Source: Mansonella perstans (Eukaryota; Nematoda; Chromadorea; Rhabditida; Onchocercidae). Taken from it: a stretch of DNA of 64,000 nt. The number at the start of each line of letters is the position of its first letter. Position 1 is the first letter of the stretch. The stretch spans positions 1 through 64,000 of the forward strand of contig JBAMDO010000078.1 in assembly GCA_037074765.1 (NCBI GenBank). The letters run 5' to 3'. A model generated the notes under the pieces. That model worked only from the letters and a program-made list of their open reading frames with translations, was not told the origin of the DNA and did not search any database. Shown piece after piece: positions 39,202 through 51,990 of the stretch. Made by a program: the position numbers and the translations under genes.

Positions 39202-40473
39202 TCAAATGAAATCGTCAGGATGGAATTATTCGAAAGCCTTCAGTATCAATCACTCCTGAAGTTTAAGAGCGAGTGAAATATGCAAAAGATCGAAAAAAGC
39301 CGAAACATATAGGTGGGATGATTTGAATGAAGAAAAATTGTGGAAAAAAAAAATAGCTCAAGAATCTTCTTTCCGTATTATCAGCTCATCTATCTTAATG
39401 TATCACAAAAATTATCTTAACTTATCGAAAATTCTTTTTCGATTCATGTTACAGTATCTGTTTCCCCAACCTACTTACTCTAACCTTGATTTTTATTGAT
39501 CCAACAATAAAGCTATCCATTGTTGCTCAAATCTTTCAATTTTAAACAGTTCAGATTTCCCGCTTCTGAAATGACGGAAGATAGATGAGAAAGAACTTTC
39601 GATATGAGAATATATTTAAGAGGTAAATAGGTCCATGCTGTAATGAATGCAAAAACTTTGACTATCCTTTATGTCTCAGAGTTGAATTCCCAATTTGATA
39701 GTACTTTCATTTGATAGTAACGATAAGATCGTGGTATATTTGAACTACGAAAAAATCACAAAAAGGAATAAAAGAAAATCCAGGTTAGTTTTTAAAAATC
39801 CAGGTTACTTGCTAGTAATCGAGCAAATAATTTATTCCGCAAAGATTTAAATATGCGCGCCAGAAATGATACATTTGGAAATGTCGACTGTTACAGCAGG
39901 ATAATTTAACCTTAAAGTTTGTGGTACTAGCTGAGAAATTACATTTGTGCTGAAGGAGATATACTTTTATCTGAAATTAAACAATAGTATTGGTAAGTTT
40001 GTCGTGCAGAATGTAATGCAATATGAGCGCTATTATGCTTTTCTTCTTGAAATTATTCTAAAATATCTTTTTTTCCTAACTCGACATACTAATGATCAGA
40101 GATTGATTTACATTTTGCATTTAATTTTATTTTATACGTTTAGATGGCTTAGAAATTGACTTATTTTTTTGTTAAGACATTTTAAATCTTTCATTTTTAG
40201 GATAAAAAAATTTTATAATATCCAATTTTGCAAAAGTTTTTAAGTTTTTATGTATACATATAATATATGTACAATTACAAAAGATGAATAGGTTAACAAT
40301 TAGCACAAGAGATATGCGTTGAAATTGGGACGTATAAATGCTAAGCTTACTACTTTAATACTAATTTTTATTTTAAGAAGAATCTATTTTGAAGTAATTT
40401 TTTAAGATAACAATTGTGAATATATTGTTACGCATCATACTACGAGAGTGCTGTTATTAAATTATTAGATGTA
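39202..40473. promoter_or_regulatory. divergent intergenic region between condensin D3 and USP genes
   Basis: About 1.27 kb separates two start codons pointing away from each other, so it likely contains both promoters. It is AT-rich with T-runs and no recognised exon. No specific factor site is claimed. Confidence 0.5.
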
Positions 40474-43400
40474 ATGGCGAGGAAAAGATTGAAGAAAAAT
40501 GCAAAAAAATATGAAACAAGGAAAAGAGTACAAAGCGTTGCAAGAGCGGTTCCTTCGAACTGCAAAATTGATGGAGCAGATGCCTCAAGCTATGATTACA
40601 AAGCTCCAAAATCACAGCAAAATTTGGTAAGTTCATTGGTTTAAATTGATGATGAGTGTAGCACCATTTAAGCTGGGAAATTTTATCTATTTGGCTATGA
40701 TAGTGACCGATAAAAGGTTATAGGACCAGTAATTTTTAGTTATTTAAATGAAAAATATCTCAATATTATTGCAAGTAATCATCCACTTTAGTAATCTAGA
40801 CAAGCTTGTCTATTCTGGATGTCATCTAACTTATTTGAAATTTTTCTCTTTCGAACATAGTGTGCCAGGTTAGATTACTCGTTGAAGAAGTTTGTCTTAA
40901 TATTATCAATTGTACACAGCAAATTTCATGTTAGTTGGTATGCATCATTTAGTTTGATCTCGAATAAGTTACATTTTTTTTTTTACAATTTAATTTATGC
41001 AAAAAAAATTTCTAACCTAAATAACCACATAAATCTAAGCATGCAGCAATAAATAAGACTTCAATGTGAAATAATGCTGCTCATCATTTTAAAAGATGAT
41101 ATCCATTCTTCTCTCTCTGGTAATTAATATATTTTTCTTTTAAATAGTAACAAAGTTGCAGTGCTCAAGAACTGGAAATGAAGTTGGAAATATGCTTGTT
41201 GGTGTTGGTAGTGAATCACTTATTTCTGCAGTGCCTTTTACCATCAATCAAGGTTCTAGTAATGGGAAAACTAATATTCGAGTACCGTTTTTGTTTCAAT
41301 CGAAAGATCCCTCAAGTTGTAAATTTTGACCTCTCGCAGATTTTAGTAAATTAGGGATTGATGAAGTCTGTAATGGTTAGCTGTGCAAAATGAAAATTAA
41401 TCGGTTATGCTGTTACTGCTTCATTTTATTGGCATAGAGATCATAGCATTAGTGTCTAAAGCACCCTACTCATTTTTTAATCAACACTATCAATCGAAAC
41501 GTCTAATGATTTTACTGATTTCGCTAATTTTGCAAAAACAGTTTTTAATACTGACAGTTTCGACCAATGAACGCAACAACTGGACGTGGATTCAATTCTC
41601 ATAGCGAGGTTTGGCGGCCAGAAGTGATGGATATTGAAATGGACGAAAATCAAATTAACGCTCGTGGTTCGCTGTTTCATTGTGTATTGCTTACATAGTG
41701 TAATGATCATAACTTTAATAAAATTCAGGTTACCGCGTTCTGAAATGCTTTTCTAATTTCTGTAAGGCTCTTAAAAGTGTTTTAAGGTGAAAATTTTTAA
41801 ATTTTGCTGCTCATTTATTTTAAACATGATTAGGCTTCATCGGAACTTTTAGTCAGAAGTTGAAAAAAAAAAGGAAGAGGAAGAAGTTTATAATAAAGCC
41901 ATAGAAAATTATGAAATTAAATTATAAAGTATAAATGTGACAAGAAATTGATATTGCTGCAATAATATCAGTGTCTTCTGTTGATTTGGAGAATTTTGCA
42001 GGTTTGACAGGACTAATAAATTTGGGTAACACATGCTATATGAATGCAGCTATTCAGGCACTCTCAAATTGTCCTCCTTTCTCAGATTTCTTTCGTTCAG
42101 TTGATTCCGTTGCTTCCTTTGCTTCAAAGATATTAGAAAATAACGCAGAACCGCCCGTTTCACGTTCTTTTCGTTGTCTGCTGCAGGCGCTTTGGTCTGA
42201 GGAACGAATTCGTTGCATTAATCCGCAACTTTTCCTTAATGTACGTTCTACTTTTAGATGAATAATTTCTATAATTTATGTGATTAGTGAAATTGAAGAA
42301 AATAATGATTTCATGCAGTTTTTTTTAGCAAGTTCGCTACCATTATCCGCAATTTCGTGGCTTATTACAACAGGACGCTCAGGAATTTATTAGGTGCCTC
42401 CTAGATGTATTGCATCGTGAATTACGTCAACCTGTTTTTGCTGTAAGTTAAGGATTTCATTATTATTTTTGTAATAAGTTTTGATTTTCCATTATCCATA
42501 GTAATTGTCTGTTTCAGTGGGAATATCGGAATATTACACGCCGCTGCACTGTACAAACGAAAGAAAAAAGGATTTCTGGTTTTAGAAAGAGCAGATATGT
42601 TCCGTCCAGTTCCAATAGTAGCGCATCTGATGATGATGATGAACGGTATGAAACTGCTGATAGTGGCTGGAGCTCTGATGGTGTGAGTGAATTTGAAGAA
42701 GAATATCTGTGTAGCATTTATATTTTTTGTCTCTCCAAGGTCTTCCGTAAGAAATTTCTCTGGTATAATCCAAAATATTACAGGAGGTGCCTGCATCTTC
42801 GAAAATAAGCAAACATTTGGGATTCATAAACACTGATCGATTTACACAGGTTCCGGATCATCCTGTTAATGAGCAAGAATCAACAGAAGCGGATCAACCC
42901 AGTCAGTTTTATTGCTTTTCATTATACGTGCAGAAATTTTGTTGCTTACATCTCGTCAATGGGATTTAATTTATATTAATGAATCTGTCTTTGCGACGTT
43001 AAAGATCTAGATTTTGTCAGTTTTTTCTATTATCCTGTATAAGTTTTCGTACAAATTTAAATAACTTTTAGGAAGCGGACAATCTAGATCACCTATTTAT
43101 TACCGAAGTCTGGTAACGGAAGTCTTTGATGGGCGTTTATGTAGTGTTGTGAAGTGTCTTACGTGTCACCATCTTTCAGAGACTTGTGAAACTTTTCAGG
43201 TTAGCTGATTTTTTTTAAGTTGCATGGTTTAAGGGCAGAAATTTTCACGACTTTTGAAACTCAAATTAAACTTCTTTTTTAAAATTTTTCTTGATTATTT
43301 GGACTTTATCTGGTATAAAATGATTATTGAAGGATTTGTCGTTGAGCATTCCAACAAGGGAACAACTTGATCATATTGCGTCATACACAGTGAACGTAAA

Positions 43401-46400
43401 CAGTGAGGACAGGAAAATAAACAGTAATGAGCAACAGGTAAATTTTTGTCGAAGTGCACTACATTTTGCTGATATAACAGATTTGGTGCTATTTCACCAT
43501 TTCGCTCGTTTTTATATATTTAATTTACAGGAAGAAGTTGATGGTAGTAGAAACAGCTTCTGGCAGTGGCCGTGGTGGCTTGGAGGAAGCATGTTTCGTT
43601 CAGCATACCATTACCTATTTGGTGATTCAGTTTCCCTGAATGATGCACTTGCAGCATTTTTTTTGCCGGATGATCTTTGCGGAGAAAATATGTATTCTTG
43701 CGAGAAATGTGCGAAGTAACGAGTTTTTGATGGAATAATTTTAATAATTTTTGATGGAATAATTTTTTAAACTGTCAATATAGCTTTGGTCATAAAATTT
43801 GTTTGATAGACTTATATGACTATGTTCGGCAAGTGCTCGCGTTATCAACTGACTTATAATTAAATACTGGCTTCAAGCGTTTGATGACTTAAAAGAGATT
43901 TTAACCATTGAGTCACTAGTTTGCTTGATGTTCTATCACTGAGTAATTGAAGCTTAACGTTTTCAGATTGCGAAACGGTGTCAAATTTTGCAAAATCATC
44001 GATCCACCAGAAATTTTATGTATACATTTGAAACGGTTTCGACATGAATTATCGTATTCAGCCAAAGTTTGTTTTCTATTCTTTTTTTTCATTTGCAGCT
44101 TTTGCCATATAATATAATTTTATGAGTTTTTCAAAAACAAAATCTTGTAGATTCGGAGTAGGGTGACATTTCCAGTACTTGATCTGGATTTAACCCCATT
44201 TATCGCCAATTTCGAGAAAAACAAAGAACCGGTGCTGTACGATTTAATTGCATTCATCACACATTATGGTGCTCATGCTGAGAGTAAGTCAGTAGTAAAA
44301 TAATTGCTTTAAAGAAGTACTCTTTCATAATTATTTGCTGGTTCTGCTTTGGCTTCCTCGTTGAGGTCACCCATTCCGATAAAACTGTAAGAGCGGAACT
44401 CTCCTAGTTGTGGTGTTTAATTCAAATAATTATGAGTACTTGTGGTATTTATTCATACTCTCCTCATGATCTTGAGAGCTAATTACTAACAAAGTTGATT
44501 TAATTTAAAGGCGGGCATTATGTTGCTTATTGCAAGAATGAGATGGATGATAATTGGTACGAATTCGATGATGCCATAGTAACTCGATTGGAAACGGCTG
44601 ATATATTGAGCAAAGAAGCCTACGTGTTATTTTATCAAAGGCAGTCCTCGCAGAATATGAACGACATCCGAATTCGTGTACGAGAGATGCTTGAGGAGAA
44701 CGATAAAACAAAAGTTGGACTGCAATAACTCGTGTTTCTTTTTCCTCTTAAATTACCAGTAGCGTACGTTTAATACCACTGCATTCACTAAACAATTTAT
44801 TAAGGCAAAGTAAGAATATAGAGCTCGATCCCCTTGATTAAAACGAATCGAATTTAAAAATGTTTTAAAGCTGAAACCAGACTAGATTAAATAGCAAATT
44901 TTTAATATGTTCTTAAATTAAACTTAACAATTCAAACATCACTTCTTTTCATGTGGAGGTCCCGTCGCATCACTATATTTCTCGAGAATGGTTACATCGT
45001 TTTTCAACATTCTCAAGTCCTGGACCCATCACAAATTATGATTTTCTTTGTCAACACTCACAAATCCTACCACGTAGAGCAGCATGCCTTACTGATTACT
45101 ATGCAACGATCAGCAGTTCACTGTGGAATTTTCTTTATGAAAAGTAAATTCAAAAGCATTATGTGAAGGCTTGTCAATGATATTAACTACTATTTAAATA
45201 AATTAAAATGTTTAAGCATCACTCTAATATTATCATGTCATGTATATATGTTATTATGTGCATCGCAAAATCACGAAGACCTTTAGTCATACTATTTAAT
45301 TGTTGCTGATGCTGAAGTTTACTCTGCTTATTGATCATCTTTGTGGATTGATTGTCACGTCTGAAATTCAGATTTGGTGGTGGACCTGCAAGTTCCGAGT
45401 TGCACTACTGCTTAATCTGCCAAAATGAGTTTCAAATAATGAAGCATAAACGTGAAATTGAGCTTAAGGCATTCTTAGCATTGGAAAAACAGCTGAAACG
45501 ATTAAAAACTGATATCCCAACGCTTACTTATGGTTATTACCTGCCACCGAATGTTATTGTGAAAGCTTGGATTGACAAATGGAAGGCATTTGTTGAAGAA
45601 AAGGATTTTGGTAATTTTTAGCTTCAATTCATTACATTAGAATTTACAATTTTGATTGGAGGATTTGCTTTTGTAAAAATAATCGCATAATAATCAAACT
45701 TCCAGTGGCTGCATTGCTGCCGCCACAAATTTGATTGAATTTCATATCTGTAAAACGATTTTATCTGTGCAAAGAAAACTATAAAAATCTTTAAACCTTA
45801 CCATTAAATTTCTAAATATGCATTAAGGTGAACTTTTACACTACCACTATCGTTATTCGCTTTTATCGAAGCTCCCTTTGTTGCTTAGGTCAAGTTTATT
45901 ATTGTCACAACATTTATAGAAATGTTTTTTTTTCTTGTTTACATTTTGATTGCATTCCAGAACCACCGGGATCTATTGACAATAGCATCATTCTGATTCG
46001 TAGTAATGATACGTGTGATACAAAACTACATTTACGGGCATCACAATATGTGCAGTTACCTCGTGAAGCTTGGTTATTTTTCCAATCAGTGTACGGCGGT
46101 GGACCTGAAGTAAGTTTACTTTTCGTATTCTATGATTTTCTCGAAGTTCATTAGTGATGCTTCTTTTAACATTTCCTCCCGCACTGGACCACTTCTGCTG
46201 TGTGTATGATACTGTCCTCCCATATTACGCATAAAGTTGCCTAAAGCCTATAGAACTGTAAATCTTACGAAATGTTTGGTTGAGCCAGTTTGCGCTATCT
46301 TAAACTTCATATTTAGTTTTTTCTTCATGTTTCAGTTGCTATACATTCCGGAGGACCACCCATCTTCAGAAAAACTGCAGAAATTGGTTGCAAATGTTGA

Positions 46401-46470
46401 CGAAAAAATTATGAGAATTTTAAAAAGCTTGAAAAGGAAGAATGCAGTTGACATACCCTCGTGTTCTTGA
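40474..46470 (+). CDS. ubiquitin carboxyl-terminal hydrolase, USP20/USP33 type (catalytic domain plus two DUSP domains)
   Basis: Cysteine protease that removes ubiquitin. Exons: 40474-40626, 41162-41318, 41972-42240, 42329-42442, 42518-42682, 42784-42901, 43072-43199, 43333-43437, 43531-43715, 43977-44066, 44151-44283, 44511-44713, 44959-45143, 45372-45610, 45961-46109, 46336-46470; phases agree throughout. Catalytic Cys box [13 protein letters not shown] (Cys codon 42034-42036), QQDAQEF (about 42372-42392), CxxC pairs CLTC and [12 protein letters not shown], the His box SGHYVAYCK (about 44511-44537) and WYEFDD. DUSP domains follow at 44959-45610 ([29 protein letters not shown]) and 45961-46109 ([20 protein letters not shown]). 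The family normally starts with a zf-UBP, but here the two N-terminal exons are basic and low-complexity without the Cys/His pattern. All catalytic residues are present. The N-terminus is the least certain part. Confidence 0.93.
41558..41666 (+). other. possible alternative N-terminal exon of the USP gene
   Basis: Open frame between an ACTGACAG acceptor and a GTTCGC donor, starting phase 0 and ending phase 1. It reads [19 protein letters not shown]...MDENQINAR. It can replace exon 41162-41318 in phase when joining 40626 to 41972. Just upstream in another frame lies [18 protein letters not shown]..., also protein-like but closed by stops. Confidence 0.35.
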
Positions 46471-47680
46471 GCTATTAAAGTAACTAAAACGAGTAATATT
46501 AGTTCGACATCAGTGGCATTATTTGTCAAGGGAGAGGAGGGAAAAAACTAACGTGTGATTAACGCATTTATACTTACGTGAAATTCGAAAATTCAGTGTT
46601 ATATTGCAGCAAGTGGTTAGGTTTGAATTTCATTAAAGAAATTTCTTCATTTTAATTTCTGTTTAGATCAAACTTTATGAGGAGGCCAGTTCTTTCTCTT
46701 ATGCATTTCTAAATTGGCATGTTTTACATAATCAGGATGTAAAGATCAATTAATCTCTTGATCCAAACATATATTTTTTGATTTTATATTTAATAGATAA
46801 CAAAATTTTGAGTACTGAAATGCTTCTTGAGCCATTCAATGAACAAAAAACAACTGACATTACAAGTAATTTTGTGACATGTTAACAGTTCACAAAACTA
46901 AGCAATGTTAAATGCAGAAGTGCAGGATTATTCGATGGTATTAATTTAGGTCGTAATTTTATTTCTTTTCCGTATTTTACTTGTTAATTCAAAGAAATTA
47001 AAGTATTAACGATCTCACTATCTCGATCTTCTGGTATGATGAAAAATTAAACAAGATATACTGTTATCTTAAGAGTGAAGACTGATTTAAGTGTATCAAA
47101 AAAAAAAAGTGATAGTGATGGTAGCAGCAAGTGAGCTATTGTACTGCTAGCGGTACAAGTGCAATAAAAAGCATCGAATATTTTAGCAGTTTACATATAT
47201 CAACTGGAACCATCTGTAAAATGGTATATAGTCGACGGTACATTTCTTTATATGCAAATAGCGCAACAGCTACTGAAACATTAGGTCACATGAAGAAAAT
47301 CTATTTGAAGTCGATACTGTGCTTGACATTTAACATTTCGAACCTCAATGTAGAAATTTACCGGTTGATGATATTGGTTGATGATATGAATATTGCATGC
47401 GAATAAAGAATTTATTGATTTATGAAAATGCAGTAAGCTTTGGCTATAAATTTTGCTGAGTTCATAGTAGAGAATACGGCTGTAATTCTACAGGGCAGCC
47501 AGTCTTGGTACACTCTCTAGGGATGCACAACGGTCGAGATTAATTCTGGTCCGAAAGAAGGTTTAATTGACCGTGATATCTATAGGTTGGGTAGAAAGCA
47601 TAAACAGTTAACGAAACCTTGAATCAAATCTTTGAAAATAAATACAATTTCAAGTTCTCTAAAAAATACATTTAGATTTA
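46471..47680. other. intergenic gap after the USP gene
   Basis: 3' flank of the USP gene and upstream flank of the kinase-like locus. A 91-aa plus-strand frame at 47131-47406 has no domain or splice support. A less AT-rich patch lies at 47480-47600 but no exon was recognised. Confidence 0.5.
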
Positions 47681-49495
47681 ATGAAAATAATTTGTTTACA
47701 TCCCGGAGATATGTTTGGTGACTGGACTGTCTTGGACAAAATTGGCGAAGGTGGATTTGGTGCCGTTTACTTGGTAAATTATATTACCTTACCATGATGA
47801 TAAATAGCCCATATCTATTCGTAAGTGGTAAACAACTATGAAAATAATTATTCCAGTTTGCGTAGATCTTCGAACATCTTCAGTATCGCCATAAAAAATT
47901 ACAGGTAAAAGACAGCAAAGGAAATGAGTACTTCATGAAAACTGGGAACGTCTACGTGACCGGTAAAGTAAACGTTCGTTACGTCATTTCTCGCACAAAC
48001 TGATAGTTTAGATTAATTTTCAACAAAGTAATAAAAACGATGATCTTCAAGAAAGTTTGAATTTGTTTCTGCGCAATCTGGTAACTCATGCTGCTAGCAA
48101 AAATATCCTGTACGTATAGGTACTGAAAGCAGAATACTATGTTTTGATAGAACTGAAGAAAGCAAAAGCGACACATTTCTGCGATATTTTGAACAGTGAC
48201 TTAGTTGGAGAAAATAACGTGGTGATAATACTGATCGGACAATTTCTCACGGTCATTATCATGTGTATTCATCATTTATTAAATGTTTCCATCTAAAGAA
48301 AGTAGACATGTAATATGAAAATTTAGCAAAACGAAGATAACACAATTTGAGTCTTGTTAGCCAATTTTTGAGAATAAAACTTTAAGATTTGAGGAAATGC
48401 GATACCACGAAAATACAGGAATTTGCTATAAGTTGTCATTTTCAGTAGGTGCGAAATGTTTGAAGCAATTGAAAAACATAACATTGGGTAAGTTTTTAAT
48501 ATCATGGAAGATTTGAAGAATTCCAAATGCCTAAATCTTTAAAAAAAAAAGATTAATTCAAGATAACGCCTAATCATTTCACATTATTAAAATATTTGTA
48601 TCGTAATATAAACTCGGTAATTTAACAATTGGTCATGAAAACTTATGGCAAATTTACTTACTCAACTTTGATATGTATCGTAAATATCTTAGCAATCAAT
48701 CATGCATACATAATCGACGAAGATTTGTTAATTTCCAAAGCACTCTTAGGTAGTGTAAAATCATTTCTGGATTACATCAAATCAGTTAATTTAGAACAAA
48801 CTCTTTTGGAAGTTAACAAAATTCGAAGAACCATTTTCCTAAGTGATTCACAGATTTAACTTGTGGTTACGTTCATCTGTACTTACTGACGCTCTTTAAA
48901 TGCTGTAATTGTTGCAAATTTAGGTTTAGGCTATCTATTTTAGATTTACATCAATAAGTAGTCATAAATCATCACAGTGTAGAAAGGATGATCTGAAAAA
49001 TTGTTTGTATCAGTAAATTTGTAGTCTCCTTTTTCTTCTCTTCCTATATTAACAAAATTTTTAATTAAAATGATATTGACTGAATCATAATTTATGGAAT
49101 CATGTAAAATTGACTAGTAAAAAAGGATAAAGTAGTACTAATGTTAAATTATCCTTTCCTCAGTAGTGAAAATATTTTTAGTAGATGCCTTACCAGCAAA
49201 AAAAAAAAAAAAAAACTATACGGTATAATTCAGCTAAAATTCTTTTCGTTCAGAGTAATCACCACAAATTTTAAACCTTTCCCAGTTGATGAAATAATAA
49301 ATAATGATATCATTATTCCAATTCCTGCACTCTTGTTGCAATTATTATGATGAATTCCCGGGTGATACTAATGATTGGCTATCTACAGGTATTGCAAGAC
49401 AAGGATGAAATGGATCGATATAAACAACTCTGTTTGCAAGAATCAATACATCGAGGAATTCGTTTGATGGCACAGTGCAAGAGAATATATTATTG
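47681..49495 (+). pseudogene. CK1/TTBK-like protein kinase, degenerate or pseudokinase
   Basis: Exon 47681-47773 encodes MKIICLHPGDMFGDWTVLDK and IGEGGFGAVYL, a clear glycine-rich loop of the worm-expanded casein kinase 1/tau-tubulin kinase type. Exons 47905-47967, 48120-48195 and 48446-48487 continue in phase. A beta-3-like segment (YFMK) and an alpha-C-like segment (VLKAEYYVLIELKKAKATHF) resemble the family. Downstream the conserved HRDxKP catalytic loop and DFG are not found. The best match is KFTYSTLICIVNILAINHAY near 48650, similar to the CK1 helix before the catalytic loop but without HRD. A terminal-exon-like frame at 49391-49490 (DKDEMDRYKQLCLQES...) may be the end. The later exons do not join cleanly. 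Either a decayed gene or a rapidly evolving pseudokinase. Confidence 0.5.
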
Positions 49496-50057
49496 ATTCC
49501 ATTGAATTACATTTATTTTTCAAAGATATACAGTGTAGTTAGAGCAGGTGTTTCGCATAAATCATCATAACTTTTCTTATAATCTGCACCTTTTTCTATG
49601 TAGTAATTGTTGCAGTTTTTTATAATTGTAGTTCTTTAGATATTACTCAAAACCAGAATACAGTAAGATAATAGACTTATTGTGCGATACGTTTATGAAA
49701 CAACACTGTACCGGAATATCCTTATAACTGGGAGAAATATCTCGAATCAACCAAAAAACATACCGAAGCCGAAATGAAAGCTTTATAAACTTTATAAACA
49801 GTAACAGTGCCAAAATTTTTTAGACAATTTGCAATAGGAAATAAATAATAGAATAAAATATATCTTTCATTGTTCTCCCGATGATCATGCAAGTGGTTTA
49901 AAGTTCAAATGAACAAAGGTTGCATAGTATACTAATCTAGTTAGTGAAAACTATCAAGTTTAACCTATGATTGATTTTGAGTTTTAGGTGAAGTATGAAA
50001 GTGAAGAACTATTGTTAACTTTTAAAGCTTATCCTTTCTTATTCAAACTTTTGACCT

Positions 50058-50093
<36 letters not shown>

Positions 50094-51990
50094 AAAACAT
50101 TGAATAACTAAAATTCAAACATTTCTCTATTTCTCTCTTGAAAAATACAGCTTTTTATCTTTTATGATTACAATCAATAAAGCATCACTGATTACTATTT
50201 ATTTGTACAACTATGTCAATGGCGCTTCAAACCAAATAGAAACAGGAAATGTTGCGGAAGTTAATTTTATATTACACAAATGAAATTTTAATGCTGTCAA
50301 CTGGTTCCCAATCTACTATCTTTTTACTTCACAATACAAAAGGCATTTCACTTTTTGGCACTCTTTCCCTTCCATTCAGCATCACAAACAAAAATTACGG
50401 ACTCTCATTGAGAGAGTGGGGATGATTAAATCTTGATTTTAAAACCCATTACACAGAAATAGCTCAAATTTCAATTCATCGCGGGTTTTTACTCAATAAT
50501 TTCATGCATAAATCATAAGGGAATGGTAGAGAATGGATAATTTTTGTAGAATTTTACAAAAAAAAAAGAAAAAAAAAAAACAATAGCTTGTAATGACAGT
50601 TATAAATAAATCTTTCTGGTTAACAATAATATAATCGATGCATAGAGTGTTATCGAGAACTATCGGGAATTTTGCATTTGATTATAGACCTAAGTTATAA
50701 TTTATCCATTTTACGGTCCGACCAACTATGAAAGTGTTTTTTTTGTTTTTTTTTGCCTTTGGTTTCCATAGCATCATGGGATTGATGAGTAAGAGAAGGG
50801 AAATAATTTATATGTGATGTTACCACCTACCTGTAATGGCAATAATGACCACTTGTATCATTTTCCCACAGGTTGTTGTCAAATGACAAATAATACTTGA
50901 CAATTTGTTGTTTCTAATTTTTGCTTTTAGAAAAAATTTGTTAGATTGGAAATGAAATGAAATAATAGATCATTGATTACTTATTTTGCGTGATAAATAT
51001 TAATTGACAAAACTTTAAGCTATAGGATATAGATAATGTTTAAGGAAATTTTATCTTTTTTGTGTTACTAATTATAATTCGCTTGAAATTGTTCTATTCG
51101 AACGTGCATCCTTTGATTTTCCATTCTTCTGTTGCGATTAATTTCAATAGGAATATTCGATAATGCGTTGCTACTTTCGAATATTTATATTTGAGATTTC
51201 TGTGTTCGATTATATTTGTTTACATTGTTGTCTTAAGTGTGCTTTATAATTAACAATATGATAATTACATCCAATAGTTTCTTTAATCAATTATGTAGAT
51301 CTCTTTTCACTACCTTTTTCTTTCCTTTCTAATACTACTGTTAATGAACGAGAAAAGGAATTAAAGTGACATTCTAAATTTTTAATATCTTTATTTTTAA
51401 ATAGAATCTGTCGAACATATAGAGGGAAGACAGAAAAAATAAACTCATGTAATTATACGATTAGAAACCGAGGTCAGAAGGAGCTCCTGATGTCAGTCAT
51501 GCTATCATTACCGATAAACAATGCCACAGGACGACAGGCAACGAAGTGCATGGTTGTGGTCAAATTGAGCCGACTTCTGAGTTAGATTTCTTCATTTATT
51601 TATTTATTCAATTCAGATTATTCAAATTTTGACTTTTATTACAACTACTTTAAATGCTCTGAATTCCTTTGTAGAAATTCTTTCCTTTTAACACCACTCG
51701 TTTGATTTAATTTGGGCTCGAAATTTAGATACTAATTTATCTATTGCTATTTGAATAACATGTATTTCATTGGTTTTGCAATGTTTGAAAAGATAACCTA
51801 TTGTTGAATAGTTCCTCAGCTATTTAAATGTCTTATATGATTGTAATTGCTGAAATAATAAGAGAACAGACACCTGAAACATTCCACACTTTTACCATTC
51901 TTTGTTAATAAAATTTCAAATAATTTTCACAGTTTCTGTACTGTTTGAGGCTGTTATATACGACGTCGATATTTTATTGCATTTTCTATC
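49496..51990. other. intergenic AT-rich region
   Basis: About 2.5 kb with poly(A) at 50062-50091 and shorter A/T runs near 50561-50580 and 50740-50752. No exon was recognised until the GnT-I gene. The missing 5' exon of GnT-I may lie here. Confidence 0.5.
50062..50091. repeat. poly(A) tract
   Basis: About 29 consecutive A on the plus strand. Confidence 0.9.

Noticed and set aside
41477..41710. 77-aa minus-strand frame inside the USP gene
   Set aside because: Antisense to candidate plus-strand exon sequence, with no splice partners.
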